Shown here piece by piece: positions 43,473 to 52,696 of a DNA stretch of 64,000 bases. Under the pieces are notes generated by a model. It ran no database searches. It saw only the letters and a program-made list of their open reading frames with translations, and was not told the DNA's origin. How positions within the stretch are numbered: position 1 is the stretch's first letter; each line of letters begins with the position of its first letter. This stretch comes from Alishewanella metallidurans (GTDB taxonomy: Bacteria > Pseudomonadota > Gammaproteobacteria > Enterobacterales > Alteromonadaceae): the NCBI RefSeq assembly GCF_036983985.1, contig NZ_JALAHQ010000001.1, forward strand, positions 868,001 through 932,000, read 5' to 3'. Position numbers and translations under genes: made by a program.

Positions 43473-44882
43473 ATGTCTCTTGTTACTCGTTTTGCCCCAA
43501 GTCCTACTGGTTATTTGCACGTTGGTGGTGCTCGTACCGCACTATTTAGCTGGTTATATGCAAAGAAAATGGGCGGAAAATTTATTTTGCGTATTGAAGA
43601 TACCGACTTAGAGCGTTCTACTCAGGAATCGGTCGACGCTATTTTAGAGGGCATGAGCTGGTTAGGTTTAGAGCATGATGAAGGCCCGTATTACCAAACT
43701 AAACGCTTTGATTTATACAAAGAGGTAGTGGCTGAATTATTAGCCGCAGGCCACGCTTATAAGTGTTTTTGTACCATAGAAGAAGTGGATGCGATGCGCG
43801 AAGCGCAAACAGCCGCAGGTGAAAAACCGCGTTATAACGGAATGTGGCGCAACCGCACTGATCACCCAACGGATAAGCCTTATGTGATCCGTTTTAAAAA
43901 CCCACAAACTGGTGTGGTAGTGATTGATGATTTAATTAAAGGCCGAATTGAAATTGCCAATGCGGAACTTGATGATTTAATTATTGCCAGAAGTGATGGC
44001 ACACCAACCTATAACTTAACAGTAGTGGTTGATGACTGGAAAATGGGCATCACCCACGTTATTCGTGGCGATGATCACGTAAATAATACGCCACGCCAGA
44101 TGAATATATTAGCGGCGCTGGGTGCCGATATTCCTAAGTATGCTCATGTGCCGATGATTTTAGGCGATGACGGTAAGCGTTTATCTAAGCGCCATGGCGC
44201 GGTAGGTGTAATGCAATATCGTGATAACGGCTTTTTACCCGAGGCGTTATTAAATTATTTAGTGCGGTTGGGTTGGTCGCATGGCGATCAAGAGATTTTT
44301 AGTAAAGCAGAGTTAATTCAACTGTTTGATTTAAATAGCTGCAACCGTGCGCCATCAGCGTTTAATACTGACAAGCTTATTTGGTTAAATCAGCATTATA
44401 TGAAAACCTTACCCGCTGAGCAGGTTGCCAAGCAGTTAGAGTGGCACATTAAAGAGCAAAAGCTTGATATTAGTAATGGCCCAGCGTTAACCGCACTAGT
44501 GGCGGCGCAAGCCGAACGGGTAAAAACGTTAAAAGAAATGGTGGAAGTAAGCCGTTATTTTTATGAAGACTTTAGTGAGTTAGATGCGGATGCGGCGAAA
44601 AAACATTTACGCCCAGTAGCATTAGAACCGTTGCAAGCCGTTGCTGCGGCGTTATCTGATCTTAGCACTTGGACTGAAGCATCAATTCATCAGGCTATTA
44701 ACGCTACTGCAGAAAAGCTGGGTGTCGGTATGGGTAAAATTGGTATGCCGTTGCGAGTAGCTGTAACCGGCGGCGGTAACTCGCCAGCGCTAGATATTAC
44801 ACTGGCACTTATTGGTAAAACACGCAGTTTAAACCGACTGGCGCAAGCAATCAGTTTTGTTGAGCAGCGCGCGGCGGAGTAA
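43473..44882 (+). CDS. gltX: Glutamate-tRNA ligase
   Basis: This 469-aa class I aminoacyl-tRNA synthetase charges tRNA-Glu. The HIGH-type motif is Y-L-H-V-G-G-A near residue 15 and the KMSKS-type motif is G-K-R-L-S-K-R near 238. The N-terminal R-F-A-P-S-P-T-G-Y is typical. Length fits discriminating bacterial GltX. It lies next to the tRNA-Val genes, as in many gammaproteobacteria. Confidence 0.97.
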   Translation: MSLVTRFAPSPTGYLHVGGARTALFSWLYAKKMGGKFILRIEDTDLERSTQESVDAILEGMSWLGLEHDEGPYYQTKRFDLYKEVVAELLAAGHAYKCFCTIEEVDAMREAQTAAGEKPRYNGMWRNRTDHPTDKPYVIRFKNPQTGVVVIDDLIKGRIEIANAELDDLIIARSDGTPTYNLTVVVDDWKMGITHVIRGDDHVNNTPRQMNILAALGADIPKYAHVPMILGDDGKRLSKRHGAVGVMQYRDNGFLPEALLNYLVRLGWSHGDQEIFSKAELIQLFDLNSCNRAPSAFNTDKLIWLNQHYMKTLPAEQVAKQLEWHIKEQKLDISNGPALTALVAAQAERVKTLKEMVEVSRYFYEDFSELDADAAKKHLRPVALEPLQAVAAALSDLSTWTEASIHQAINATAEKLGVGMGKIGMPLRVAVTGGGNSPALDITLALIGKTRSLNRLAQAISFVEQRAAE

Positions 44883-44920
44883 TTTATTACTACATTTGCG
44901 CATAATTTACGCTCAATGGC

Positions 44921-44958
44921 AGAATTACTCAGCTCGTTTAACTGGGCTGAGTAATTCT
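44921..44958. terminator. Hairpin behind gltX (possible terminator)
   Basis: A 13-bp perfect stem (44921-44933 with 44946-44958) has a 12-nt loop. It lies 38 bp past the gltX stop; there is no long T run, so termination would be weak. Confidence 0.5.
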
Positions 44959-45052
44959 AGTTGGTACAATAATGGCTTTAATGTTTACTAAAAATAGTAT
45001 GCTCAGGTGCTCAACTGGTTGAGTAGCGTGATTGGAGTGATATAACGACATA

Positions 45053-45850
45053 ATGCCTGTTTTCTTACGAGCTGCCAGTTTGGCGCTACTTTTGTGTTTG
45101 TTTGGTGCGCAAGCGGCAGAGGGTGATGACTTACCCAGTGGCGAAGAGCCGCTGCAGCCAATAGGCTTTTTTGGCACGGTTACCGGCGATATTGAGCTGG
45201 GCTTTTTGTTTACGTCAGGTAATACGGACTCTTTTGCTATCCGTGCAAATAGCGAGTTAGTGCATGATTTAGAGTACTTTCGTAATCGCTATCAGATGCA
45301 AAGCTTGTTACAAAAAAATAATGTCGCAAGAAATGCTAATGGCGATACACAAAACGTAACCACGGCCAGTCGATATAGTTTTACTGGGCAGAGTAACTAC
45401 AAGTTAGTAAAAGGCCGAGAATCGATATTTGGCCGCGCCACCTATGCACATGATAAATTTGGTGCGTTTCGTGAACAAGCATCCCTCGCTGTAGGTTATG
45501 GTAATCGGGTGTATGAACAACGCACGAGCTATTTTGATCTTGAAACTGGACCGGGTTTTTCCTATAGCAATACCGCCGCGAGCGTAACTCATAGCGGTGT
45601 AATTTGGTTTGTTGCTGCGAACTTAGATTATGCTTTGTTTGATACGAGCAGCTTTCGCCAAACGCTGGAAGGGGCACTATCATTAGACGGTGAAAATACT
45701 ATTTTTCTGAGCCGCAGCAGTATCACCACTAAAATCATTGACAAACTGTCTATGCGTTTTAGTTTTATTGTCAAATACAACTCAGAGCCAGAAGGTGATT
45801 TACGTAAAGCCGATACCGAAACCTCGGCTTCTTTGGTGTATACCTTCTAA
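45053..45850 (+). CDS. DUF481-family outer-membrane beta-barrel protein
   Basis: This 265-aa exported protein (YdiY-like) has a signal peptide at 1-22 (L-A-L-L-L-C-L-F-G-A-Q-A-A-E). The mature part has regularly alternating beta strands beginning G-D-I-E-L-G-F-L-F-T-S-G-N-T-D and ends in L-V-Y-T-F, a terminal aromatic residue typical of outer-membrane barrels. Function unknown; members are linked to salt or acid stress in other bacteria. It is convergent with the glutathione peroxidase gene, 24 bp apart. Confidence 0.87.
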   Translation: MPVFLRAASLALLLCLFGAQAAEGDDLPSGEEPLQPIGFFGTVTGDIELGFLFTSGNTDSFAIRANSELVHDLEYFRNRYQMQSLLQKNNVARNANGDTQNVTTASRYSFTGQSNYKLVKGRESIFGRATYAHDKFGAFREQASLAVGYGNRVYEQRTSYFDLETGPGFSYSNTAASVTHSGVIWFVAANLDYALFDTSSFRQTLEGALSLDGENTIFLSRSSITTKIIDKLSMRFSFIVKYNSEPEGDLRKADTETSASLVYTF

Positions 45851-45874
45851 ATTAAAGGTCTGCTTTATACGTCA

Positions 45875-46366
45875 TTAAAGTAACGCAGCTATGGCATTAC
45901 TCATACTGGTGGGCTTCGTTTTTGGTGCATAACGGGCAATGACTTGTCCCTGCTTATTTATTAAGAACTTGGTGAAGTTCCATTTAATTGCGCGGGTATT
46001 TAACACACCACGAGCTTGATCTTTTAAGTAACTAAACAAAGGCGCTGCCTCTGGACCATTAACTAAAATCTTGCTCATAACCGGAAAGCTGACACCAAAA
46101 TTTATTTCACAAAATTGCTGAATATCACTATCTGCAGCAGGTTCTTGACCACCAAATTGATTACACGGAAAAGCCAAAATAACTAAACCCTTGTCGTGGT
46201 ATGTTTGGTGTAGCGCCTCTAGTTCTTTATACTGAGGGGTAAAACCGCACTGGCTTGCAGTGTTAACGATTAAAAGTACCTTACCCTGATATTGGCTTAG
46301 GCTAACCTTATTACCTTGCGCATCGTTAACACTATGCTCATACACATTATTTATAGCCTCGTTCAT
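45875..46366 (-). CDS. Glutathione peroxidase (thiol peroxidase of the GPx family)
   Basis: This 163-aa peroxidase reduces organic peroxides, probably with thioredoxin as donor. The peroxidatic Cys40 is in N-T-A-S-Q-C-G-F-T. The catalytic partners lie in F-P-C-N-Q-F-G-G-Q-E-P and K-W-N-F-T-K-F. The cysteine replaces selenocysteine of animal enzymes. The ATG at 46366 has AAGGA upstream; the frame is open to 46435 but the extra part is not like the family. It is divergent from the dehydrogenase gene, sharing an 85-bp control region. Confidence 0.92.
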   Translation of the reverse strand: MNEAINNVYEHSVNDAQGNKVSLSQYQGKVLLIVNTASQCGFTPQYKELEALHQTYHDKGLVILAFPCNQFGGQEPAADSDIQQFCEINFGVSFPVMSKILVNGPEAAPLFSYLKDQARGVLNTRAIKWNFTKFLINKQGQVIARYAPKTKPTSMSNAIAALL

Positions 46367-46451
46367 AACTTTTCCATCCTTAAATGCTTTCAATCCGGCG
46401 CATATCTTTGTAAGCTCAACAGCCCAGTATGTCACAGTTTAAGTCAGTTAT

Positions 46452-47333
46452 ATGTCGAATCAAAATAGTAAAAAAGTCGCGTTTATTGGTCTTGGTGTTA
46501 TGGGTTACCCAATGGCAGGTTACCTACAGCAAAAGGGCTACCAGGTAACGGTATATAACCGCACTACAGCGAAGGCAGAGCAATGGGCTACGCAGTATAA
46601 GGGTAACTTTGCCGATACGCCGGCCAAGGCCGCACAGGGCGCTGAGTTAGTGTTTATGTGCGTAGGCAATGACGACGATGTGCGCTCCATTGTGTACGGC
46701 GAGCAGGGTGTGCTTAGCGGTATGCATGCTGGTGCGGTACTCGTTGACCATACTACAGCATCGGCAGACTTAGCGCGTGAGCTAGCCGCCAATGCCCAGC
46801 AGCAAAGCGTAGGGTTTTTAGATGCTCCAGTGTCAGGTGGACAAGCGGGTGCTGAAAACGGCGTATTAACCGTGATGGTAGGCGGTGAGCCTGCCGCTTT
46901 TGCTAAAGCGGAGGCCGCAATTAGCTGTTATTCGCGCTGCGTTAAGTTGTTAGGGCCTGCTGGTTCTGGTCAGCTAGCGAAAATGGTTAACCAAATATGT
47001 ATTGCTGGTGTAGTACAGGGTTTGGCCGAAGCGTTAAACTTTGCGCAAAATGCCGGCTTAGATGGTGCTGCGGTAGTTGAAGTTATTTCACAAGGTGCAG
47101 CATCATCTTGGCAGATGCAAAACCGCTCGTTGACAATGCTAGACGGTAAGTATGACTTTGGCTTTGCGGTAGACTGGATGCGTAAAGACTTAGGTATAGC
47201 ACTTGCCGAAGCGCGTAATAATGGCAGCCATTTACCAGTAACGGCATTGGTTGATCAGTTTTACAGTGAAGTGCAACAAATGGGCGGCAAACGTTGGGAT
47301 ACCTCAAGTTTACTGGCGCGATTAAAGCGCTAA
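46452..47333 (+). CDS. Beta-hydroxyacid dehydrogenase (3-hydroxyisobutyrate dehydrogenase family)
   Basis: This 293-aa NAD(P)-dependent cytosolic oxidoreductase has the Rossmann motif F-I-G-L-G-V-M-G-Y-P-M at about 11-21, the substrate motif D-A-P-V-S-G-G-Q-A-G near 122 and the catalytic lysine in K-M-V-N-Q near 174. It is a paralogue of mmsB at the right end of the window but outside the valine operon, so its substrate may be another short hydroxyacid such as glyoxylate/tartronate semialdehyde. Its last 12 bp overlap the convergent RES gene. Confidence 0.9.
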   Translation: MSNQNSKKVAFIGLGVMGYPMAGYLQQKGYQVTVYNRTTAKAEQWATQYKGNFADTPAKAAQGAELVFMCVGNDDDVRSIVYGEQGVLSGMHAGAVLVDHTTASADLARELAANAQQQSVGFLDAPVSGGQAGAENGVLTVMVGGEPAAFAKAEAAISCYSRCVKLLGPAGSGQLAKMVNQICIAGVVQGLAEALNFAQNAGLDGAAVVEVISQGAASSWQMQNRSLTMLDGKYDFGFAVDWMRKDLGIALAEARNNGSHLPVTALVDQFYSEVQQMGGKRWDTSSLLARLKR

Positions 47334-47795
47334 ACGCGGATCGGGCATAAAGTCTAGTTCAGTATTACTGGCTAAACAGCGACTAAAGTTAGCATGCTTG
47401 GGGTTAAGCAAAATATTGTTTTCTCTTGGTGCTAATACGCTAGGCACTGCTAAGGCTAAACTAGCGGTTTGGTTTAGCCAGCTATCACCAATACGCGCTG
47501 TTTCCGCGGTGGCAGGTTGCTCACGCCAGCTAGCAGGTAATGTGCTAGTGCTTATTTGCATCAGTTCGTTGCGTTCAATTGTTAATTGAAATAGCCGGTA
47601 ATGGTTTAATGCCACACGATTATTTAAATGCACTAAAAGCTCTAAAATAGCTAAGGCTTCACTGCCAGCGGTATAAATACAAAGCTGGCCTTTGCTATTC
47701 CAACGCCCACCAAATAAACGTGCACCTTCACCGTCAAAAGCTTGTGCAGCCCATTTACTATGTACTAAACGATATAGCTTTATGCTATTGCTCAT
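47322..47795 (-). CDS. RES-domain toxin of a type II toxin-antitoxin system
   Basis: This 157-aa protein has a RES domain: the arginine of Y-R-L-V-H, the G-A-R-L-F-G-G-R-W-N-S-K-G block, the glutamate in Y-T-A-G-S-E-A-L-A-I-L-E, and the late P-S-V-L-A-P-R-E-N-N-I-L-L-N-P motif. RES toxins (ParT/MbcT type) attack NAD+ or ADP-ribosylate a target. It follows its antitoxin by 41 bp, and its 3' end overlaps the end of the dehydrogenase gene. Confidence 0.9.
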   Translation of the reverse strand: MSNSIKLYRLVHSKWAAQAFDGEGARLFGGRWNSKGQLCIYTAGSEALAILELLVHLNNRVALNHYRLFQLTIERNELMQISTSTLPASWREQPATAETARIGDSWLNQTASLALAVPSVLAPRENNILLNPKHANFSRCLASNTELDFMPDPRLAL

Positions 47796-47836
47796 TCAGC
47801 GGCGTTCCCGTTTCGCTACACCGTTAATAAACCGCA

Positions 47837-48286
47837 TTAGGCAAACACACCGTGTTCTAAGCGGCCAATTAAATCGAGTATGGCTTGAGTTTCTGCCGAT
47901 GTAGCCAGCATATCTAATGGGGCTTTATCGCCAAGGCCGTAAACTGGCTCGATTAACCAACGACTGGCGGCAGGAATGTTATCATTAAATAAAGCGGTAG
48001 CCGCCACTAGTACCGTAGCAAAACGATATAACCGATCGCTTTCATCTTGAGAAAATTTACCGCTTTTAGCGCGTCGGGATAAGGTTGCCGGTGCTAGCTG
48101 ACATACTGACGCTAATTGCTTTTTATCTAGACCAGATAAACTAGCGAGCGTGTCAAAAACCCGATAACTAAAGCCATCATGAAGCGCTTGATATAATTTA
48201 GGCCCGCGCTCGGCAATACCTAGCTGCTGCCAAATATTATTAGCTTGATAAAGCTGAGGGGTAAATTCTTTGACTAATGCAATCAT
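47837..48286 (-). CDS. Xre/MbcA/ParS-type antitoxin (DUF2384)
   Basis: This 149-aa partner of the RES toxin has an N-terminal Xre-like helix-turn-helix region (about 55-90; L-A-S-V-C-Q-L-A-P-A-T-L-S-R-R) and the C-terminal toxin-binding domain (L-Y-R-F-A-T-V-L...A-A-S-R-W-L-I-E-P-V-Y-G-L-G-D-K-A-P-L-D-M-L). It probably represses its own operon; an imperfect TATCA-based repeat lies in 48300-48335 upstream. Confidence 0.9.
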   Translation of the reverse strand: MIALVKEFTPQLYQANNIWQQLGIAERGPKLYQALHDGFSYRVFDTLASLSGLDKKQLASVCQLAPATLSRRAKSGKFSQDESDRLYRFATVLVAATALFNDNIPAASRWLIEPVYGLGDKAPLDMLATSAETQAILDLIGRLEHGVFA

Positions 48287-48411
48287 GCTACACCTTTTTT
48301 ATCAAATGGTACTTTGTAAGTGTATCAGATGATAGGTGCTTGGTCAAAAATTCAACGAGGTAAAGAGGGTAGCGCGCAATAATAGCGCGCCACTAAAGAT
48401 TAAAGCGTAAT

Positions 48412-49071
48412 TTAGTTAAACGCCATTTCAGGTATGTCACCAGAAACAATTAGTTTACCACCCGTTTTTTGCTGAATTTCTTCAACAGAAATTCCCGGTG
48501 CGCGTTCTAGTAAATGAAATGCACCATCGCGTACTTCTAATACTGCCAAATCGGTAACAATTTTCTTTACACAGCCAACGCCAGTTAATGGCAGACTGCA
48601 ATTGTCTAGTAACTTACTATTACCGTATTTGTCGGCGTGTGTCATAGTAACTACAATATTTTGCGCGCCGGCCACTAAATCCATAGCGCCGCCCATGCCT
48701 TTAACGAGCTTACCTGGGATCATCCAGCTAGCAATATTGCCGTTTTGATCTACTTCAAACGCACCTAGCACAGTTAAATCAACATGGCCGCCGCGGATCA
48801 TGGCAAAGCTTTCTGCTGAATTAAAAATAGCCGCGCCCTTGATAGCGGTAACGGTTTCTTTGCCTGCGTTAATCATGTCGGCGTCTAGTTCAGCTTCAGT
48901 AGGGTATGGGCCCATACCTAACAGGCCGTTCTCTGATTGCAACATAACTTCGATGCCTGCTGGCACATAGTTGGCAACTAAAGTAGGAATACCTATGCCT
49001 AAGTTAACGTAGTAACCGTCTTGAAGCTCTTGTGCCACACGCATGGCAACCTGTTCACGAGTTAAAGCCAT
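48412..49071 (-). CDS. scoB: 3-oxoacid CoA-transferase subunit B
   Basis: This 219-aa subunit B transfers CoA from succinyl-CoA to acetoacetate with subunit A. The catalytic glutamate is in S-E-N-G-L-L-G. The ATG at 49071 has AGGAGG seven bases upstream and is preferred to an upstream in-frame start at 49122. Last gene of the leucine cluster: it activates the acetoacetate released by HMG-CoA lyase so that the thiolase at 57385 can split it. Confidence 0.94.
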   Translation of the reverse strand: MALTREQVAMRVAQELQDGYYVNLGIGIPTLVANYVPAGIEVMLQSENGLLGMGPYPTEAELDADMINAGKETVTAIKGAAIFNSAESFAMIRGGHVDLTVLGAFEVDQNGNIASWMIPGKLVKGMGGAMDLVAGAQNIVVTMTHADKYGNSKLLDNCSLPLTGVGCVKKIVTDLAVLEVRDGAFHLLERAPGISVEEIQQKTGGKLIVSGDIPEMAFN

Positions 49072-49081
49072 TGTTGCCTCC

Positions 49082-49783
49082 TTAATCTTGGCGCACGGTG
49101 CGACGTTCAATACGTTTTTCAAAGTTACCTTTGATCACGCGCTGTACATAAATACCTGGTGTATGAATTTGTGATGGTTCTAGCTCACCCGGTTCAACAA
49201 TTTCTTCTACTTCAGCCACGGTAATTTTACCGGCGGTTGCTGCCATTGGGTTAAAGTTCATCGACGTGTGGCGGAACATCAGGTTGCCATAACGGTCGGC
49301 TTTCCACGCGCGAACTATGGCAAAATCGCCAGTGATAGATTCTTCTAACACATAGTTACGGCCTTTAATTTCACGGGTTTCTTTACCCTCAGCAACAGGA
49401 GTGCCGTAGCCGGTAGCAGTAAAAAATGCCGGAATACCTGCACCACCAGCGCGCATTTTCTCGGCTAGCGTACCTTGTGGTGTTAGCTCAACTTCTAATT
49501 CGCCATTTAATAACTGCTTTTCAAACAGGGCATTTTCGCCAACGTATGAAGCAATCATTTTTTTAATTTGTCGATCTTCTAATAAAATACCTAAGCCAAA
49601 GCCGTCAACACCACAGTTGTTTGACACTACGGTTAAGTCTTTGGTGGCCATTTTTTTAATTTGATCAATTAAGCCCTCTGGAATACCGCATAAACCAAAG
49701 CCACCAGCGATAACGGTCATGCCGTCTTGCAAGCCTGCCATGGCGTCTTCGTAGCTATGTACTACTTTATTAAACCCTGCCAT
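49082..49783 (-). CDS. scoA: 3-oxoacid CoA-transferase subunit A
   Basis: This 233-aa subunit A has the CoA-binding motif V-I-A-G-G-F-G-L-C-G-I-P-E near residue 21 and the late N-F-N-P-M-A-A-T-A segment. It lies 10 bp before scoB. Lengths and order match the split bacterial enzyme of the liu regulon. Confidence 0.94.
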   Translation of the reverse strand: MAGFNKVVHSYEDAMAGLQDGMTVIAGGFGLCGIPEGLIDQIKKMATKDLTVVSNNCGVDGFGLGILLEDRQIKKMIASYVGENALFEKQLLNGELEVELTPQGTLAEKMRAGGAGIPAFFTATGYGTPVAEGKETREIKGRNYVLEESITGDFAIVRAWKADRYGNLMFRHTSMNFNPMAATAGKITVAEVEEIVEPGELEPSQIHTPGIYVQRVIKGNFEKRIERRTVRQD

Positions 49784-49806
49784 TTTTTGTCCTCTGAGCG
49801 CTATGT

Positions 49807-50721
49807 TTAGTTGTTAGTTTGCGTGCATTTGGCGCCAAGTGCCAATCCTACTTTAGAACTAGGCTGCTTGCCCAGCTTGTCAGTAATAAACCAACCCGCT
49901 TTGGCTAGCGCCTGTAAATCTACGCCGTGGTTAATACCAAGGCCATTGAGTAAATACACCACATCTTCACTGGCCACATTGCCTGAGGCGCCAGCGGCGT
50001 AAGGGCAGCCGCCTAAACCGGCGACGGCGCAGTCAATTACACTAATGCCACGCTGTAAGGCGACATAAATATTGGTTAAGGCTTGGCCGTAAGTATCATG
50101 AAAATGTACCGCCAGTTTATCTACTGGCACAACAGCTAATACCGCATCTAACATAGCGTTGACTTTATCTGGGGTACCCACACCTATGGTATCGCCTAGC
50201 GAAATTTCGTAGCAGCCCATATCTAATAACGCCTTGGCAACACGGGCCACTTCGGCTGGGGCAACGTCACCTTGATAGGGGCAACCCACCACGCAGGAGA
50301 CATAGCCGCGCACTTTAATGCCGTCGGTTTTGGCTGTGGCCATAACAGGAGCAAATCGGGCTAAGCTTTCGCTAATAGAGCAGTTAATATTTTTTTGGCT
50401 AAAGGCTTCAGATGCTGCGCCAAAAATAGCCACTTCACTGGCGTTGGCAGCTTTAGCTGCAGCGTAGCCTTGCAAGTTAGGTGTAAGTGCGGCGTAAGTA
50501 ACGTTCGCGTTGCGGGTTATGCCAGCAAAAACCTCACTAGAGTCGGCCATTTGTGGCACCCACTTAGCAGAGACAAAAGCACCGCTTTCAATATAGCTGT
50601 GGCCGGCAGCACTTAACATATTAATCAGTGTAACTTTATCTTGAGTGCTAACTGTCGCTTCATTTTGTAAGCCATCGCGCGGGCCAACTTCAACTAAACG
50701 TACATTTTTTGGTAGGCTCAT
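49807..50721 (-). CDS. liuE: Hydroxymethylglutaryl-CoA lyase
   Basis: This 304-aa TIM-barrel lyase splits HMG-CoA to acetoacetate and acetyl-CoA. It shows the V-G-P-R-D-G-L-Q-N-E metal and active-site motif near 12-21, S-L-G-D-T-I-G-V-G near 195, the H-F-H-D-T-Y-G-Q metal motif, and the G-L-G-G-C-P-Y-A cysteine loop near 262. Its start overlaps the biotin carboxylase stop by 4 bp. The gene is also called mvaB. Confidence 0.96.
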   Translation of the reverse strand: MSLPKNVRLVEVGPRDGLQNEATVSTQDKVTLINMLSAAGHSYIESGAFVSAKWVPQMADSSEVFAGITRNANVTYAALTPNLQGYAAAKAANASEVAIFGAASEAFSQKNINCSISESLARFAPVMATAKTDGIKVRGYVSCVVGCPYQGDVAPAEVARVAKALLDMGCYEISLGDTIGVGTPDKVNAMLDAVLAVVPVDKLAVHFHDTYGQALTNIYVALQRGISVIDCAVAGLGGCPYAAGASGNVASEDVVYLLNGLGINHGVDLQALAKAGWFITDKLGKQPSSKVGLALGAKCTQTNN

Positions 50722-52691
50722 GCGTCCTCCGCCGTAAAATCAACCAGTTCAGCACCGTCTTTTACCAGATCACCGGCAGCATAAAATACATCATTAACTA
50801 CACCGTTTTTCGGCGCTTTAATGCTGTATTCCATTTTCATCGCTTCCATTATTACTAAGGTATCACCGGCTGCTACTGTAGCGCCTTTTTGTGCGACAAC
50901 CGCCACTATGGTGCCGTTCATAGGCGCAGTTAAGCTGCCTGCATGCTCAGCGCCATCGTGTTCAATAGTAACTTCGGTTTGATAAATAAAATCGTAACGC
51001 TGATTTTTTAGAAATACACTGATTGTATCTTGATAACGACTAACACGGACCTTAATAAGCTGCTCGCTCATGACGACACTTAGCTCATCGCCGTGTAATT
51101 GTGCGCCGCAACTTAGCTCTTGCCCTGCAACCTTAACTAGGTAGTTATTTGCGGTTTGCGCAATGCTTAGCTGATGTTTGGTTTCACCTTGCTGTAAGCT
51201 AAGTTGAATAGTCGGTAATTCATTTAGCTGCCAACCCTTATTGCATTGCCATGGGTTAGTGCTATTTGTATTGTGTTGTTGCAGCAAAATAAATAACCCA
51301 GCGAAAACTAAAGCTTGATCATCTTGTTTGTTCACTGGTGCAAATAGGCTGTCATGGTGTTGATTAATAAAATTAGTATCGAGCTGAGCCGCTTTAAACG
51401 CAGGGTGTGCAGTTAGACGAGTTAAAAAGCCTAGGTTTGTGGTAACACCCGCAATGCGGTAATCGTCTAGGGCGCGTAACATGCGGTTAATAGCGCGGTC
51501 ACGGTTTTCATCCCAAACAATAAGCTTGGCTATCATGGGGTCGTAAAACGGTGAAACTTCATCGTTTTCAACTACACCCGTGTCTATCCGCACATGGCGG
51601 TTAGCCTCTGGCTGGCGTAAATAACTCAGTTTACCGGTAGCCGGCATAAAGTCGTTATCAGGGTCTTCGGCATACACGCGCACTTCAATGGCATGGCCGT
51701 TAATTTGCACTTGGCTTTGTGTTAGCGGCAAAGCTTCGCCAGCGGCGACCAATAATTGCCACTGCACTAAGTCTTGTCCGGTAATCATTTCGGTAACGGG
51801 GTGTTCAACCTGCAGTCGGGTATTCATTTCCATAAAATAGAATGAACCGTCTTCGTCAAACAAAAACTCAACCGTACCCGCGCCGCGGTAATTAATGGCT
51901 TTGGCGGCTTTAACTGCGGCTTCGCCCATGGCTTTGCGCTGTTCAGCGCTAAAATTAGGCGCTGGCGCTTCTTCAATGACCTTCTGATGGCGGCGTTGAA
52001 TAGAGCAGTCGCGCTCGGCTAAATACACGGCATTGCCATGATTGTCGGCAAATACCTGAATTTCAATGTGGCGTGGTTTAGTAAGGTAGCGCTCAATTAG
52101 CATTTTGTCGTTGCCAAAACCGGCTTTGGCTTCACGTCGCGCGCTGGCCAGAGCGTCGCTAAATTCTTCTTTTTTCCATACCACCCGCATGCCTTTACCG
52201 CCGCCGCCATAGGCTGCTTTTAACAGTTGCGGATAACCAATTTTGGCTGATTCGTCTGCTAATAGCTGATCAGATTGATCATCGCCATGATAGCCAGGCA
52301 CCAATGGTACTCCGGCTTGCTGCATAATAATTTTAGCGGCACTTTTAGAGCCCATAGCGGTAATAGCATCTACCGGCGGGCCAATAAAGATGATACCTGC
52401 TGCATCACAAGCTTTAGCAAATTCTTCGTTTTCAGACAAAAAACCATAGCCAGGGTGTATTGCTTCAGCACCGGCTTTTTTAGCAATGGCAATAATTTTG
52501 TCTGCGCGTAAGTAAGAGTCTTTACTCGGTGCCGGGCCTAGCAAATAAGCTTCGTCTGCCATGCGCACATGACGAGCATTGGCGTCGGCTTCTGAATATA
52601 CGGCAACACAGCTGATCCCCAACTTGTGGGCAGTATCGATCACGCGACAAGCAATTTCGCCGCGGTTGGCGATGAGAATTTTGCGAAACAT
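50718..52691 (-). CDS. liuD: Methylcrotonyl-CoA carboxylase biotin-containing (alpha) subunit
   Basis: This 657-aa subunit carries out ATP-dependent biotin carboxylation in leucine breakdown. The N-terminal biotin carboxylase has F-R-K-I-L-I-A-N-R-G-E-I-A-C-R and the G-G-G-G-K-G-M-R ATP loop near 165. The C-terminal biotinyl domain has the E-A-M-K-M-E lysine. The ATG at 52691 has AAGGAA upstream; the longer frame to 52715 overlaps liuC. Partner of liuB. Confidence 0.95.
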   Translation of the reverse strand: MFRKILIANRGEIACRVIDTAHKLGISCVAVYSEADANARHVRMADEAYLLGPAPSKDSYLRADKIIAIAKKAGAEAIHPGYGFLSENEEFAKACDAAGIIFIGPPVDAITAMGSKSAAKIIMQQAGVPLVPGYHGDDQSDQLLADESAKIGYPQLLKAAYGGGGKGMRVVWKKEEFSDALASARREAKAGFGNDKMLIERYLTKPRHIEIQVFADNHGNAVYLAERDCSIQRRHQKVIEEAPAPNFSAEQRKAMGEAAVKAAKAINYRGAGTVEFLFDEDGSFYFMEMNTRLQVEHPVTEMITGQDLVQWQLLVAAGEALPLTQSQVQINGHAIEVRVYAEDPDNDFMPATGKLSYLRQPEANRHVRIDTGVVENDEVSPFYDPMIAKLIVWDENRDRAINRMLRALDDYRIAGVTTNLGFLTRLTAHPAFKAAQLDTNFINQHHDSLFAPVNKQDDQALVFAGLFILLQQHNTNSTNPWQCNKGWQLNELPTIQLSLQQGETKHQLSIAQTANNYLVKVAGQELSCGAQLHGDELSVVMSEQLIKVRVSRYQDTISVFLKNQRYDFIYQTEVTIEHDGAEHAGSLTAPMNGTIVAVVAQKGATVAAGDTLVIMEAMKMEYSIKAPKNGVVNDVFYAAGDLVKDGAELVDFTAEDA

Positions 52692-52696
52692 TATAG

